DNA of 52,106 nucleotides from Methylobacterium sp. E-066. GTDB taxonomy: Bacteria; Pseudomonadota; Alphaproteobacteria; Rhizobiales; Beijerinckiaceae. The notes beneath the pieces are model-generated. The model had not been told where the DNA came from. It ran no database searches and saw only the letters and a list, made by a program, of their open reading frames with translations. Position numbers and translations under genes: made by a program. The stretch covers positions 1 through 52,106 of the forward strand of contig NZ_JAKSYO010000044.1 of the NCBI RefSeq assembly GCF_022829635.1, given 5' to 3'. Positions 17,694 to 26,545 of this stretch are shown in pieces. Every line of letters begins with the position of its first letter. Positions within the stretch are counted from its first letter, which is position 1.

Positions 17694-19421
17694 TTATGGT
17701 TGGTAGCTCGCCAAGAATTCTAGAAGATCCTCCGCCGGTATGGGCCTGCTGATGAGATAGCCCTGAACGTCTGTGCAGCCTTCATCGCGAATGCGCTGCA
17801 TCTGCTCTGGCGTTTCGACGCCTTCGGCAACTGTCGTCATACCGAGGCTCTTGCCGAGGCCCGCGATCGCCCGAATGATCGCATCCCCATCGGGTTTGCT
17901 CGACAGGTCTTTCACGAACGACCTGTCGATCTTGATCTTGTCGAACGGGAAGCTGCGCAGGTAGCTCAAGGACGAGTAGCCCGTACCGAAATCGTCCATC
18001 GAAACGCGGACCCCAAGTTCACGCAGTCGATGGAGCGTCTGCAAGGTTTTCTCACTCTCCTGCAGGAGAACGCCCTCTGTGATCTCAACCTCCAGCCGCT
18101 TGGCCGACAGACCTGAGCTGGCGAGCGCCGAGAGGATCGTCTCGACAAGCCGGTCGCTCTTGAACTGAGCAGGGGAGACGTTCACCGCGACCGACATCGC
18201 AGTGGGCCACGTCATCGCATCGCGGCAGGCCTGACGGAGGACCCACTCGCCGATCGGCACGATCAGGCCGATCTCCTCGGCAAGCGGGATGAAATCAAGT
18301 GGCGAGATCATCCCGCGCTCAGGGTGCTTCCAGCGGATCAAGGCTTCGCAGCCGATCAGCTTATCGCCCTCGAGCTGCATCTGGGGCTGGTAGTGGAGCT
18401 GGAACTCGCGTCGGGCCAGAGCCTGACGCATGTCGAGTTCGAGCCGGCGGCGCGCCTGCATGCGCGCGTCCATCTCCGGTTCGAAGAAGCGGTACGTCCC
18501 ACGCCCGTCAAGCTTGGCCCGGTACAGGGCTAGATCGGCGTTCTTCAGGAGCTTATCCGCACTCGTCCCGTCTGCGGGCGCGAGCGCTACGCCGACGCTA
18601 GCTCCGATCGTCAGAAGGTGGCCCTCGACCATGTAGGTCCGGCCGATCAGATCGACGAGGCGCCGGGCCAACGCCTGTGTGTCGGCAGCCTCGCGGATGC
18701 CAATTTGCAGAATGATGAACTCATCGCCGCCAATCCGGGCCACCGTGTCTGTGGGCCTCACGGTCGAACGCAGGCGGTCGGCGACCTTCGCGAGAAGTGC
18801 GTCGCCGATCGGGTGGCCGAGCGTGTCGTTGACCGGCTTGAACCGGTCGAGGTCGATGAGCAGTAGAGCGCATGCCTCGCCGTTGCGCTGCAAGCGTGCC
18901 AGAGCCTCGGCCAGACGTTCTCGCAAGAGCAGGCGGTTTGGTAGGCTGGTAAGTGGATCGAGACGCGCCAATTCGTCTGCGCGCGCCTCGCTCGCCTTGC
19001 GCGCACTGACATCTTCTAGGGTTGCAACCCAACCTTCACCCGCGATGGAACGGATCTCGACCTGCAGCGTGTGATCCTGGCCCGTCACTTCGAACGAAGC
19101 GGATGTTTGAAGGTCGAGTGCGCGTCGCAGAGACTTGAAGATTTCTTGCCGCGATTGCGAAGCTCCCGCGCACAAGGCACGAAGTAACTGCATCGCGGAT
19201 AGATTAGCCGTCTGCTCGACCTTCATGTTGGAGAGGAGGCGCTCGGCTGGATTGTTCGATATAGCGACCCGCCCCGAGGCGTCGATCATCAACAGGCCGT
19301 GCCGGATCACATCGAGATATCGGTTCCAGGTGAGAAGCGGGGCAACACTCGGATCCAGTTGGATCGCAGGGAGCACGATTTTGCGCTGCGCCGCGCCGAG
19401 GTGGTGCAGATCAGCGCTCAT
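17694..19421 (-). CDS. Cytoplasmic PAS-GGDEF-EAL protein, first gene of the second BLUF pair
   Basis: This 575-residue protein has a PAS-like domain (about 30-140), a GGDEF domain and an EAL domain, with no TM segment. The cyclase motif GGDEF is intact, with an RPTD inhibitory site in front. The phosphodiesterase residues (CEALIRWKH, NVSPAQF, EITEG, DDFGTGYSS, KIDRSF, AEGVET, VQGYLISRP) are all present. It is followed after 30 bases by the BLUF gene. Light control of its net activity through that BLUF protein is inference from gene order. The upstream 550 bases (19422-19995) carry no gene. Confidence 0.93.
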   Translation of the reverse strand: MSADLHHLGAAQRKIVLPAIQLDPSVAPLLTWNRYLDVIRHGLLMIDASGRVAISNNPAERLLSNMKVEQTANLSAMQLLRALCAGASQSRQEIFKSLRRALDLQTSASFEVTGQDHTLQVEIRSIAGEGWVATLEDVSARKASEARADELARLDPLTSLPNRLLLRERLAEALARLQRNGEACALLLIDLDRFKPVNDTLGHPIGDALLAKVADRLRSTVRPTDTVARIGGDEFIILQIGIREAADTQALARRLVDLIGRTYMVEGHLLTIGASVGVALAPADGTSADKLLKNADLALYRAKLDGRGTYRFFEPEMDARMQARRRLELDMRQALARREFQLHYQPQMQLEGDKLIGCEALIRWKHPERGMISPLDFIPLAEEIGLIVPIGEWVLRQACRDAMTWPTAMSVAVNVSPAQFKSDRLVETILSALASSGLSAKRLEVEITEGVLLQESEKTLQTLHRLRELGVRVSMDDFGTGYSSLSYLRSFPFDKIKIDRSFVKDLSSKPDGDAIIRAIAGLGKSLGMTTVAEGVETPEQMQRIRDEGCTDVQGYLISRPIPAEDLLEFLASYQP

Positions 19422-19995
19422 CGCACGAGGGCCCTAGATTGAGGCTGTCAGGCAGCACACAAGATAGCTAATAGGGCCGTTATAAGAACGAATGTTTTAA
19501 TTTGCGGTGCATGGTTGCCGGATTGTTTGACGTACGGTTTGTCGCGGCTTGTGTGTCGGGCCGTCCACCGCCTGGCTCGTCTCACCGCGTTAAGCCCAGT
19601 TGCGCCAGGACCGTGAGATGGTTCCCGTATCTCTTCAGGGGGCCGATCGCTGATCCGAGATAGCTTGCATCACCACTACACTCAAACAAGACTGCTATCC
19701 TATCAGTCTATATGTCGGCAATTCGATGATTTTTCCTACAAATGTCGCGCGGAAGCCTGTTCGTCAGTCATGTTAGGTGCGTAGTTGTCTTGCCGCGTTC
19801 CACAAGGGTCCAGGATGTTCGCGCCGGCGCGTTCCAAAAGTCGAAAAATATTCGATGGAACGGCTACGCTGCTCACTTCTGGTGCGTTCCGCTAGAGCAA
19901 GCTCTATTGGAACAAAACGGCGCTGTGTGGCATACCGTGGCCTCTGCGTGAAATCTTGGCCAAGAGTGCCGCTGATGACCTGACATCGGAGCGGT
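19422..19995. other. Gene-free spacer between the signalling island and the stress module
   Basis: This stretch separates the leftward PAS-GGDEF-EAL operon from the convergent end of the hydrolase gene. A 69-codon plus-strand frame at 19742 has no recognisable domain and poor composition, and I do not accept it. The part next to 19421 should contain the operon promoter. Nothing else specific is visible. Confidence 0.4.
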
Positions 19996-20883
19996 TTACC
20001 CTTGCTCGCGCTCGGTGCGTGCTTGTGACATGAAGCCGAGCACCAGCTCCGAGAGCTCTGGCGTTCGAAGATAGCCGTAGGACTTGTGCGGGTTCGCCGA
20101 ACCGTTCGGGCGCAGGTAGGCGTTCACTACCGCCATGTCCGTCACGCCAACACCGCGGTCGTTGGGCACGAAGGTGTCCGAGAGTTCACCGGCTACCGCG
20201 GCGAGGTCGCGATTGTCGGCCATGTTCGTCCACCGATCCACGTTGTTGGGAACCCGAGCCTCACCGTTCTCCTCTCCGATCTTCGCCCGCACCTCCGCGA
20301 GGCCGAGCGGTGAACCCAATGTCACCAGATGCTCGACTCGTACGGATGGCGCTTCGCGTTCGAGCATGCGTAGGGCGTCGTAGGCGATGATCGAGCCCAT
20401 CGAGTGCGCGATCAGGAACGTTCGCCTCCCGGCATGCTGTTCGAGCACATCGATGAGCCGACGCCGAACCTGTCGGGCGAACGGCGTCTCGGAATGGTAG
20501 TGCCACAGGTCGTCGAAGCGATGTTCGAGGATCGCGTCGTCGAGTGGCGTCGCTCCCGTCGCCGACTGGAGCGCGGCCAAGCCGCGGTAGACTTTGCCGA
20601 TAACGCCGTCGTTCAAGGTCGCGTCGGATCCCGGCTGATGGCGCGGGAATGGTCCGGACCCCTCGTCAGGTCGGTAAGGCTCGTCGTTGGCCTCACCGAG
20701 GAGCGGATGGTCGTAGCGTAGGTCGGCCCAGTACACGAACTCGAACGAGAACTCCCCGCCGTCCCGGCCGCAGTTCCGCAGCAAGCCCTCGGCGACGGCT
20801 GCTCTCCACCACCGCCACTTCTCATCGCGTGGGGGCTTGTTCTCTAGGCCATGGATGCCGACGATTATGCCTGCAGCGTCCAA
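19996..20883 (-). CDS. Alpha/beta hydrolase, lipase-like
   Basis: This 295-residue protein has the nucleophile elbow AHSMGS near residue 160, preceded by a beta strand (RRTFLI), as in alpha/beta hydrolases of the DUF676/PGAP1-like group. The early GIHGLE segment supplies the usual oxyanion-hole loop. A likely catalytic His lies in the C-terminal NPHKSYGY. There is no signal peptide, so it is cytoplasmic. The start is a TTG at 20883 because a stop (TAA) lies just upstream and no ATG precedes the first strand. The substrate is unknown. It stands alone next to the stress genes. Confidence 0.75.
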   Translation of the reverse strand: MDAAGIIVGIHGLENKPPRDEKWRWWRAAVAEGLLRNCGRDGGEFSFEFVYWADLRYDHPLLGEANDEPYRPDEGSGPFPRHQPGSDATLNDGVIGKVYRGLAALQSATGATPLDDAILEHRFDDLWHYHSETPFARQVRRRLIDVLEQHAGRRTFLIAHSMGSIIAYDALRMLEREAPSVRVEHLVTLGSPLGLAEVRAKIGEENGEARVPNNVDRWTNMADNRDLAAVAGELSDTFVPNDRGVGVTDMAVVNAYLRPNGSANPHKSYGYLRTPELSELVLGFMSQARTEREQG

Positions 20884-21050
20884 TTCTTATGCCCCGTCGG
20901 ATCGTGGTGAATGCCCGGTTCTGCACTCATGGTGGGGCAACCGCCAGATCAAGGCCAGTCTGACGACCCTGGCGCTGTGCATCGTACGCGCTGCCTACCC
21001 CAGACTGCGATTTCATCAGTGCGGGGTGGGTAGGCAGTTTCGGTGGGAGT

Positions 21051-21084
21051 AGCGGCGAGGCGGGCACACCGTCGCCTCGCCGCT
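21051..21084. terminator. Strong hairpin, probable terminator
   Basis: A perfect 12-bp stem (AGCGGCGAGGCG pairing with CGCCTCGCCGCT) with a 10-base loop lies just beyond the stop of the leftward stress operon at 21101. On the plus strand it is followed by TTTCG, and on the minus strand by a C/T-rich stretch without a clean T run. It probably ends the leftward operon. Confidence 0.6.
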
Positions 21085-21100
21085 TTCGTCCAGGGCGGTA

Positions 21101-22051
21101 TTAAAGCGGCTTGCGCGGATCGGTTCCAGTGGTGTTGCCAGTCGTACCCGTGCGGCTGGTGTTGCCGCGCTCGTCCGTGACCTCGACCTCGGTACGGCGG
21201 ACCGTGTCCGACACCGTCTCGACCCGATCAGCGGCCTGCTTGCGGATCCCGACCTCTTCGACCACCCGGGCCTCCTTCGACACCACCGCCTGCTCGCGCA
21301 TCTCGGTAGCCTCGATCGTCTTCTCTGCGAACAACGCCTCATCGACCGGGGTCGGCGCGCGATCGACGGCGCGGCGGTCGACGTGCACGGTCTCGTCGCG
21401 CAGCGTCACCTGCTCCTCGACCGGCTTCTCAACGGCGTAGGAGCGCACCCGCACGCGGCCGCTGTCGGCCACGCGCTTCCCGACGTTCAAGCGCTCCTCG
21501 ACCACCGGGATATACTCGGTATCACCCGCAGTACCCGCGACCGTCTCGCGGTTTGTTATGCCATCGCGCTCACCGGCCGCGAACGCCGCCGTGCCGCCCG
21601 TCGCCGGAATGCCACCTGCCACCTCGGCCGTGGTCGGGTTGCGCAGCGCACCGGTGGTCGCCGTCGCGCCCGTTGCCGTCTCACCGGTGTAGCCGCTCCA
21701 GCCCTCCTTGCGCCACGTCGCCTCGCGCTCGTCGAGATCGACCGAGCCGTGCTGCTCCAGAATGTCGTAGGCGGTCTCGATCTGTGCCTGCTCGACTGTG
21801 GCGGTGAGCATCGTGCCGCCGCGGCTCAGACCTTCCTGGTAAGTGTGCCGATCCTCCTCCGGCATGAACATGTCTTTCAGCGAACCCCAGAAGCCTTCCT
21901 CGCGGGCCGGTGCGGTCGTGGTAGTCGTGCCCGTCCGAGTGCCCGGCACGAGCCGGATCGCGGATTGCGGGATCCCGGCGGCGACCAGCTTGACCTGTGC
22001 AGCCTCGGCTTGGCTCAGGACGTCGTACAATGCGGTGATGGTCTGGCTCAT
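21101..22051 (-). CDS. YsnF/AvaK-type DUF2382 stress protein
   Basis: This 316-residue protein has an N-terminal heat-induced stress (YflT/GSP17M-like) segment (about residues 1-115) and a C-terminal DUF2382 domain (about 175-285) with the VEERLNVGKR and EEVGIRKQA motifs typical of YsnF. DUF2382 proteins are general stress proteins of unclear biochemistry. Its ATG overlaps the stop of the preceding gene (ATGA at 22048-22051), so it is the last gene of a coupled operon. The final 20 residues are Thr/Gly-rich and low-complexity. Confidence 0.88.
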   Translation of the reverse strand: MSQTITALYDVLSQAEAAQVKLVAAGIPQSAIRLVPGTRTGTTTTTAPAREEGFWGSLKDMFMPEEDRHTYQEGLSRGGTMLTATVEQAQIETAYDILEQHGSVDLDEREATWRKEGWSGYTGETATGATATTGALRNPTTAEVAGGIPATGGTAAFAAGERDGITNRETVAGTAGDTEYIPVVEERLNVGKRVADSGRVRVRSYAVEKPVEEQVTLRDETVHVDRRAVDRAPTPVDEALFAEKTIEATEMREQAVVSKEARVVEEVGIRKQAADRVETVSDTVRRTEVEVTDERGNTSRTGTTGNTTGTDPRKPL

Positions 22052-22554
22052 GATTTCGTCTCCTCAGTGGGATGCGGGATGCTTTGCTGCGTGACGTGCC
22101 CGTCCGGGGACACGCGTTCGACTACGGCGTGCTGCCTGCGCAGCGTCACCGGCACCTCGACCTCCTCATCCGCCGTGGTCCGGCGGATGTGCACCTCCTC
22201 CCTCAGGACGAGGCGCTTTTCGACGACGAGGATCTCTTCGAGGACGGGGATGATGGTCACCCCGTCCTCCTCGCGGACCACCGGGGACACCTCGCCCTCG
22301 GACAGCGTCCGGTTGATAGCCACTCGGGTGACCCCGACCATGTCGCTGTGCAGGGTCTCGCGCAGGATTTGGTCGATGGTCTCGGTCCGGGTCGAGACCC
22401 GCATTCGCCCGGTCTCCACCGCCCGCTTGTCAATGCGGGCGGTCTCGGCGATCAGCGGGAGCGTTACGGTCTCGCCGACGGCGATCTCCGTCGCGTGTTC
22501 GCCCTGCATCCCTAGGAGGTGCGGTTCGGTGGCGGCGGGATCGCTCATGGTCAC
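22048..22554 (-). CDS. Small DUF2382 protein, paralogue of its neighbour
   Basis: The protein of about 168 residues is mostly a DUF2382 domain: VTLPLIAETARIDKRAVETG, then IIPVLEEILVVEKRLVLREE and a terminal arm. The paired VVEK-RLVLREEV strands resemble those of YsnF next door. The GTG at 22554 overlaps the stop of the membrane-protein gene (GTGA), and ATG 22548 is an alternative start. Both junctions in this operon are overlapping, which implies coupled translation of the three products. Confidence 0.85.
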   Translation of the reverse strand: MTMSDPAATEPHLLGMQGEHATEIAVGETVTLPLIAETARIDKRAVETGRMRVSTRTETIDQILRETLHSDMVGVTRVAINRTLSEGEVSPVVREEDGVTIIPVLEEILVVEKRLVLREEVHIRRTTADEEVEVPVTLRRQHAVVERVSPDGHVTQQSIPHPTEETKS

Positions 22555-23507
22555 ACCCGACGCTGGCTCGTGATGGCGACGCCGGTGCGGCTCACGACTG
22601 GGTCGACGGCGGCGCCACGACCCGCGAAGAAGGCCGATAGTGCGCCGAGGATCAGCGCCAAGGCACCGTAGAGCGCCCCCTGCGAGCCGACACGGGCGGC
22701 GGCATCGGCCGCCTGCTTGGCCTGCTCCTTCGCCTTGGCTGTCGCGTCGTTGAACTGTTGCACATACTGGGCGACCTGGGTCCGGGCCTGATCGACCGGG
22801 ATGTTCTGCGCCTTGGCGAGAGCCTGGGCAGCCTTCTCCTGCGCGTCCTTCTGCTGGGTGGCATCACCGGTGACCGCGGCGCGCATCGCGCTGACGGCGG
22901 CGTTCTTCAGGGCGTCCGGATCATTGCCGGTTCCGTTGCGGACTTGGCTCTCGATGTTCGAGAACGGGTTGTCCATGCCTGGCAGTGACGGGGCGGCGGC
23001 CTGTGCGGCGGTCTTCACCGAGCCACCGATCAGATTGCCGGCACCGCCGAGCGTGCTCGACACCGCGCTCGACGCGCCGCTGACGACGCCGCCGACTGCC
23101 GAGGATAGTAGGTACACGACGACCAGCGTCGAGACCGCCCAGGCGATCAGCCCGTGGTAGGCGGTGGTGGTGTTGGCCGGCTTGCCCGAGAGGCGCCCGG
23201 CGAGCCAGCCGCCGGCGGTGGAGGCGAGAATCCCTGAGATCACGAACCAGATCCCGGCGCCCGAGGACAAGCTGCCGGCCGTCGGGGTGCCGTTGCCAGC
23301 CGGGTCGACGGTCGAGAGCCCGATGCCGAGCCCGATCATGTTGAGGATGACCTGGGCGACCAGCGCGATCACCGCGCCGGCCAACACCGCGCCCCAGGAG
23401 ATGGAGTGCAGCGCCATCGTGCGCATGTCCTCCGCGGGGGTGACCGCGCTGTCGGTGGGGAGGTCGCGGTCGTAGGCCGGACGGGTGGTGTCGGGTGTCA
23501 GCGCCAT
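22551..23507 (-). CDS. Multi-pass membrane protein of the stress operon
   Basis: This 318-residue protein has an N-terminal pair of TM helices (ISWGAVLAGAVIALVAQVIL and a second near residue 85), a third near residues 120-140 and a last one near 285-305. Between them lies a long Ala/Gln/Lys-rich soluble stretch that is helical (KDAQEKAAQALAKAQNIP). Proteins of this layout accompany YsnF-type genes in methylobacteria and rhizobia, but the function is unknown. It is the first of three coupled genes and lies 67 bases downstream of the GlsB gene. Confidence 0.8.
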   Translation of the reverse strand: MALTPDTTRPAYDRDLPTDSAVTPAEDMRTMALHSISWGAVLAGAVIALVAQVILNMIGLGIGLSTVDPAGNGTPTAGSLSSGAGIWFVISGILASTAGGWLAGRLSGKPANTTTAYHGLIAWAVSTLVVVYLLSSAVGGVVSGASSAVSSTLGGAGNLIGGSVKTAAQAAAPSLPGMDNPFSNIESQVRNGTGNDPDALKNAAVSAMRAAVTGDATQQKDAQEKAAQALAKAQNIPVDQARTQVAQYVQQFNDATAKAKEQAKQAADAAARVGSQGALYGALALILGALSAFFAGRGAAVDPVVSRTGVAITSQRRV

Positions 23508-23574
23508 GCTCGGTACTCTCAGGTTAGTGGTTCGATCTTCCGCCGGAAGCGGCGGAAGCGGGTTTTGCTAGGGT

Positions 23575-23835
23575 TCAGAGCACCCAGCGACGGCCGATCA
23601 GGGCGTGGTACAGCCACAGCAGATTGACGGCGCCGATGACGGCGACGACCAGGCTGTAGAGATTGAGCCCTGAGACGCCGGGCTCACCGAACTGTTTGAA
23701 CAGGAAGCTGCCGACCACCGCCCCGACCACGCCGAGCAGGATGTCGACGAGCAACCCCTGCCCCGTGTTGTTGACCACCTTGCTGCCGATGAAGCCGGCG
23801 ACGAGGCCGAGCACAATCCAGGCGAGGAGTGACAT
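23575..23835 (-). CDS. GlsB/YeaQ/YmgE family membrane stress protein
   Basis: This 86-residue protein has the family layout: a first TM helix with the GLVAGFIGSKV motif, a second with DILLGVVGAVVGSFLF, and a third near the C-terminus (LVVAVIGAVNLLWLYHALI). Members are also called transglycosylase-associated proteins and are often under general-stress control. The spacing suggests it is transcribed with the three downstream genes. Confidence 0.92.
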   Translation of the reverse strand: MSLLAWIVLGLVAGFIGSKVVNNTGQGLLVDILLGVVGAVVGSFLFKQFGEPGVSGLNLYSLVVAVIGAVNLLWLYHALIGRRWVL

Positions 23836-23943
23836 GGTTCGGCTCCAGTTCTCTCAGTCAGCGTTGGGGGTCTTTCACCTCAGGCACGCTCGGGGCGCGC
23901 AGAAGCCGCGACTGCAGCCCACGCGTTCGCTCGTGACCCAGCA

Positions 23944-24126
23944 TCACGTGCGGATCGCGCGCTTTGATCTCGGCCCAGGGTTCGACGACGTATGTGCGGC
24001 TTCGATCGCGGCGATCTCGGCGGCGGCTTCCGCCTGGATCGCACGGTCACCCTCGATGATGCCGATGGCTTCCTTGATCAGCGCCCGGGCATGGTCAGGC
24101 GAGAGCACCTTCCGACGCCCGGTCAC
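23944..24126 (-). CDS. Small hypothetical protein, 60 aa
   Basis: The frame starts with a GTG at 24126 preceded by a good ribosome binding site (GAGGAG, about 6 bases away). It encodes VTGRRKVLSPDHARALIKEA and an Ala/Glu-rich helix around QAEAAAEIAAIEAA. It is a soluble helical protein with no recognised domain. It follows the PAS-LuxR gene on the same strand after about 165 bases. Confidence 0.55.
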   Translation of the reverse strand: MTGRRKVLSPDHARALIKEAIGIIEGDRAIQAEAAAEIAAIEAAHTSSNPGPRSKRAIRT

Positions 24127-24289
24127 ACGGATCTCCTCGTATCAACCCACTGGGATGATCTTCCGAGATGCTCGCGTGAGCAGAGCTACCACTGCGTAAT
24201 CAGGTGATCTACTCGAAGTTCCGACGATTTACATAAAGTACATTTGCACCAAATCGGTTTGGTAGTTCTGTCACGGTTTTTCGTCGGCT

Positions 24290-25774
24290 TCAGCGCCCGT
24301 GCCGCGTGTTCGGCCCGATGCCGCGCTCCTGCGCCCACACCACCACCGCGCTACGGCGGTTGACCCCGAGCTTGCGGTAGAGGCTTGAGACGTGGTTGCG
24401 CACGGTGTTCGGCGACAGCTTCAGCTCGGCTCCGATCTCGTGGTCGGTGGCACCCTGGCAGATCCGCGTGAGCATATCCTGCTCGCGGATCGTCAGGTTC
24501 TCGATGTCGACCGACGGCCGGACGGAGCGTGACGGGTGACGTAGGGTCGCCAACTTGTCGATTACCCCATGGCTGAACCACGACGCGTCCGCCATCACCG
24601 CCTCGATGGCGGTGATCAGTTCCCGCTCCGAGCGCTTGCGACTGGTGATGTCCTGCAGGACGCACAGCACGCACGCCTCATCGTTGATGCTCACCCGCTC
24701 GGCCGAGACGAGGCAGTCGATCTCGGTGCCCGCCGCATCCTGCAGCGCGGCCTCGAAGCCGCGAACGCTGCCGAGCCTCCTGAGATCGCGGGAGAACTTG
24801 CGTTGCTCGGCGCGGTCGACCCAGAGCGCGAGGTCAGTGAGCAACTGACCACCTGCGACCTCGGGCACTTGCCCGAAGGTGGTGACGAAGGCTTGGTTGA
24901 CGCTGGTGATCTCCAAACCGTCCGCATCCATCAACGCGCTCGGTACGGGGGACAGGTCAAACGCCTTGGCAAAGCGCTCCTCGCTGTGACGTAAGGCCAT
25001 CTCGGCCTTCCGGCGATCCTCCAGGTCGGCGAAGGTGAACAGCATGCACGGCTCGACGCCGCCCGGGCCCGGCATCTCGATAGCGTGCCCGGCCACGATC
25101 ACGTAGCGGCCCCTCCCACAAGGCGTTGCGAGCTGAGCCTCCATCTGTGGGATGGTACGACCCTCATGCAGACGATGGATCGCCAGCTCGCGCCGCTCGG
25201 CCTCGCGTAGCAGGTCGATCTCGCAGAAACTCCGGCCGAGCACATCGTCGCGATGGTAGCCGGTGAGGTCGAGGAAGCCGTGGTTGACCCGCACGAAGCG
25301 CAGATCGGCAATCCGGCATATGATCGCCGGGGCCGGATTGGCGTTGAACATCCGCTCGAACCGGGCCTCGGCCTGGTAGCGCTCGCTCACGTCCTGCATC
25401 ACCAGGGCGAGGCCACTCGGCGTGCCATCCGTGTCGATGGTCACCAGGCTACGGATGCGATGCATCCACCTGTGTGTGGGATCCCGCTTCGGGACTAACT
25501 CGACCACGACGTCGCGGAACACCTCGCCGGCGAGCACCCGGTCGAGGGGATGCTGCAGCGGGCCGATCTCCCGATGATTGCGGTAGTGCAGCGTGAAGTT
25601 CGCACGGTACTCGGACACGGTGGCGCCGAGATCGCCGGCGTCGGCAACTCCATGCATCATCACGGCGGCGGCGTTCGCGTAGGCGATGGTCTGATCCGGC
25701 TCGATCAGGATCACGCCCTCGGACAGGCCAGCCACGATCTGCCGCATCTGTATGTGACGCGTGTCATCGACCAT
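24290..25774 (-). CDS. LuxR-family regulator with three PAS domains
   Basis: This 494-residue cytoplasmic regulator has three PAS domains (about residues 8-125, 130-260 and 265-385; the second with VNHGFLDLTGYHRDDVLGRSF) and a C-terminal LuxR/GerE helix-turn-helix (about 425-485) reading LTIREQDMLTRICQGATDHE and LSPNTVRNHVSSLYRKLGV. There is no receiver domain, so it probably responds directly to a small molecule, redox state or light through PAS. A 12-bp palindrome lies upstream at 25800-25811, a candidate operator. It is divergent from the DUF892 gene and may control the stress module; that is inference. Confidence 0.9.
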   Translation of the reverse strand: MVDDTRHIQMRQIVAGLSEGVILIEPDQTIAYANAAAVMMHGVADAGDLGATVSEYRANFTLHYRNHREIGPLQHPLDRVLAGEVFRDVVVELVPKRDPTHRWMHRIRSLVTIDTDGTPSGLALVMQDVSERYQAEARFERMFNANPAPAIICRIADLRFVRVNHGFLDLTGYHRDDVLGRSFCEIDLLREAERRELAIHRLHEGRTIPQMEAQLATPCGRGRYVIVAGHAIEMPGPGGVEPCMLFTFADLEDRRKAEMALRHSEERFAKAFDLSPVPSALMDADGLEITSVNQAFVTTFGQVPEVAGGQLLTDLALWVDRAEQRKFSRDLRRLGSVRGFEAALQDAAGTEIDCLVSAERVSINDEACVLCVLQDITSRKRSERELITAIEAVMADASWFSHGVIDKLATLRHPSRSVRPSVDIENLTIREQDMLTRICQGATDHEIGAELKLSPNTVRNHVSSLYRKLGVNRRSAVVVWAQERGIGPNTRHGR

Positions 25775-25799
25775 CGGCGTCTCTCCTCGCGGAACGCTA

Positions 25800-25811
25800 A
25801 CGTTCGAACGT
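25800..25811. promoter_or_regulatory. 12-bp palindrome upstream of the PAS-LuxR gene
   Basis: The perfect palindrome ACGTTCGAACGT is centred 31 bases upstream of the PAS-LuxR start, in the divergent spacer shared with the DUF892 gene. LuxR-type proteins often bind short dyads, so self-control is plausible but untested. Confidence 0.4.
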
Positions 25812-25930
25812 GCGGAAAGCCCTGGTGCGAACGACGGTGGCTGAAGTGAAATCTTCGACGGCAGTCGTGGGGTTCCGGACGTGTCCCCTTCTGTGACCCT
25901 GGGCGGAACGACGCGGGAATGCCGGCAACC

Positions 25931-25955
25931 GGAACGCCGTGATGTCCCTTCGGTT
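25931..25955 (+). promoter_or_regulatory. Candidate EcfG-type general stress promoter
   Basis: GGAAC (25931-25935), 16 bases, then GGTT (25952-25955) is close to the alphaproteobacterial EcfG consensus GGAAC-N16/17-CGTT. It lies 33 bases upstream of the DUF892 start at 25988. The -10 element has one mismatch. The match would place this stress gene under the PhyR-EcfG general stress response; this is inference from a single site. Confidence 0.45.
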
Positions 25956-25987
25956 TGCGAGGCATCAACAACCCAATGGAGGAAACG

Positions 25988-26482
25988 ATGTCAGCACCCA
26001 ACAGCCTGAAAGAGGTTTATCTCGACGAGATGCAGGATCTTTGGTCGGCCAACGACCAGATGGTCCGGGCCGTGCAGCAGCTCAACGGGCAGGTTAGCGA
26101 CGCCAAACTGAAGCAGATGCTGGAAAAATCGGTGGGCGGGATCCAGAAGCACACCGACGTGCTCAGGAGCCTGATCCAAGCCAATGGCGGTGAGACTAAG
26201 CCCGAGCACTGCAAGGGCATGGAGGGCCTCGTGGCCGAGGCCCTGAAGCACGGCGGCAAGGAGGCGTCGAGCGACGGCAAGCTGCGCGACGTAGCGATCA
26301 TCGCGCAGTACCAGCGCATGTCGCATTACGGCCTCGCCGGCTTCGGCTCGGCCGCCGCCTACGCCAAAGCCCTCGGTCGCACAGACGATGCGGCCAAGCT
26401 GAAGCAGGCGGTGGACGAAATCTACAAGGGCGACGAACTCGCCAGTCAGCTTGCCGAGACGGTCGAGAAGGCGGCTGCTTGA
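25988..26482 (+). CDS. DUF892/YciE ferritin-like stress protein
   Basis: This 164-residue protein belongs to the YciE/YciF (DUF892) ferritin-like four-helix family: SLKEVYLDEMQDLWSANDQM at the N-terminus, GGIQKHTDVLR in the second helix, and IIAQYQRMSHYGLAGFG in the third. Family members bind a di-metal centre through conserved Glu and His residues and are induced by stress. The ATG at 25988 follows a strong GGAGGAAACG site. Convergent with the AI-2E permease gene; a large hairpin at 26511-26545 separates the two. Confidence 0.92.
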   Translation: MSAPNSLKEVYLDEMQDLWSANDQMVRAVQQLNGQVSDAKLKQMLEKSVGGIQKHTDVLRSLIQANGGETKPEHCKGMEGLVAEALKHGGKEASSDGKLRDVAIIAQYQRMSHYGLAGFGSAAAYAKALGRTDDAAKLKQAVDEIYKGDELASQLAETVEKAAA

Positions 26483-26510
26483 ACCGCTCTAAAGTTCGCT
26501 GCTCAGAACA

Positions 26511-26545
26511 GCAGGCGCACCGCGCTTGTGCTCCGGTGTGCCTGC
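26511..26545. terminator. Hairpin between convergent genes
   Basis: GCAGGCGCACC (26511-26521) pairs with GGTGTGCCTGC (26535-26545), with one G-T wobble and a 13-base loop. It sits between the ends of the DUF892 gene and the AI-2E permease gene and can act as a bidirectional terminator, although neither side has a marked U tract. Confidence 0.5.

Noticed and set aside
19742..19951. Plus-strand 69-codon ORF in the spacer.
   Set aside because: No ribosome binding site, no domain and poor composition.
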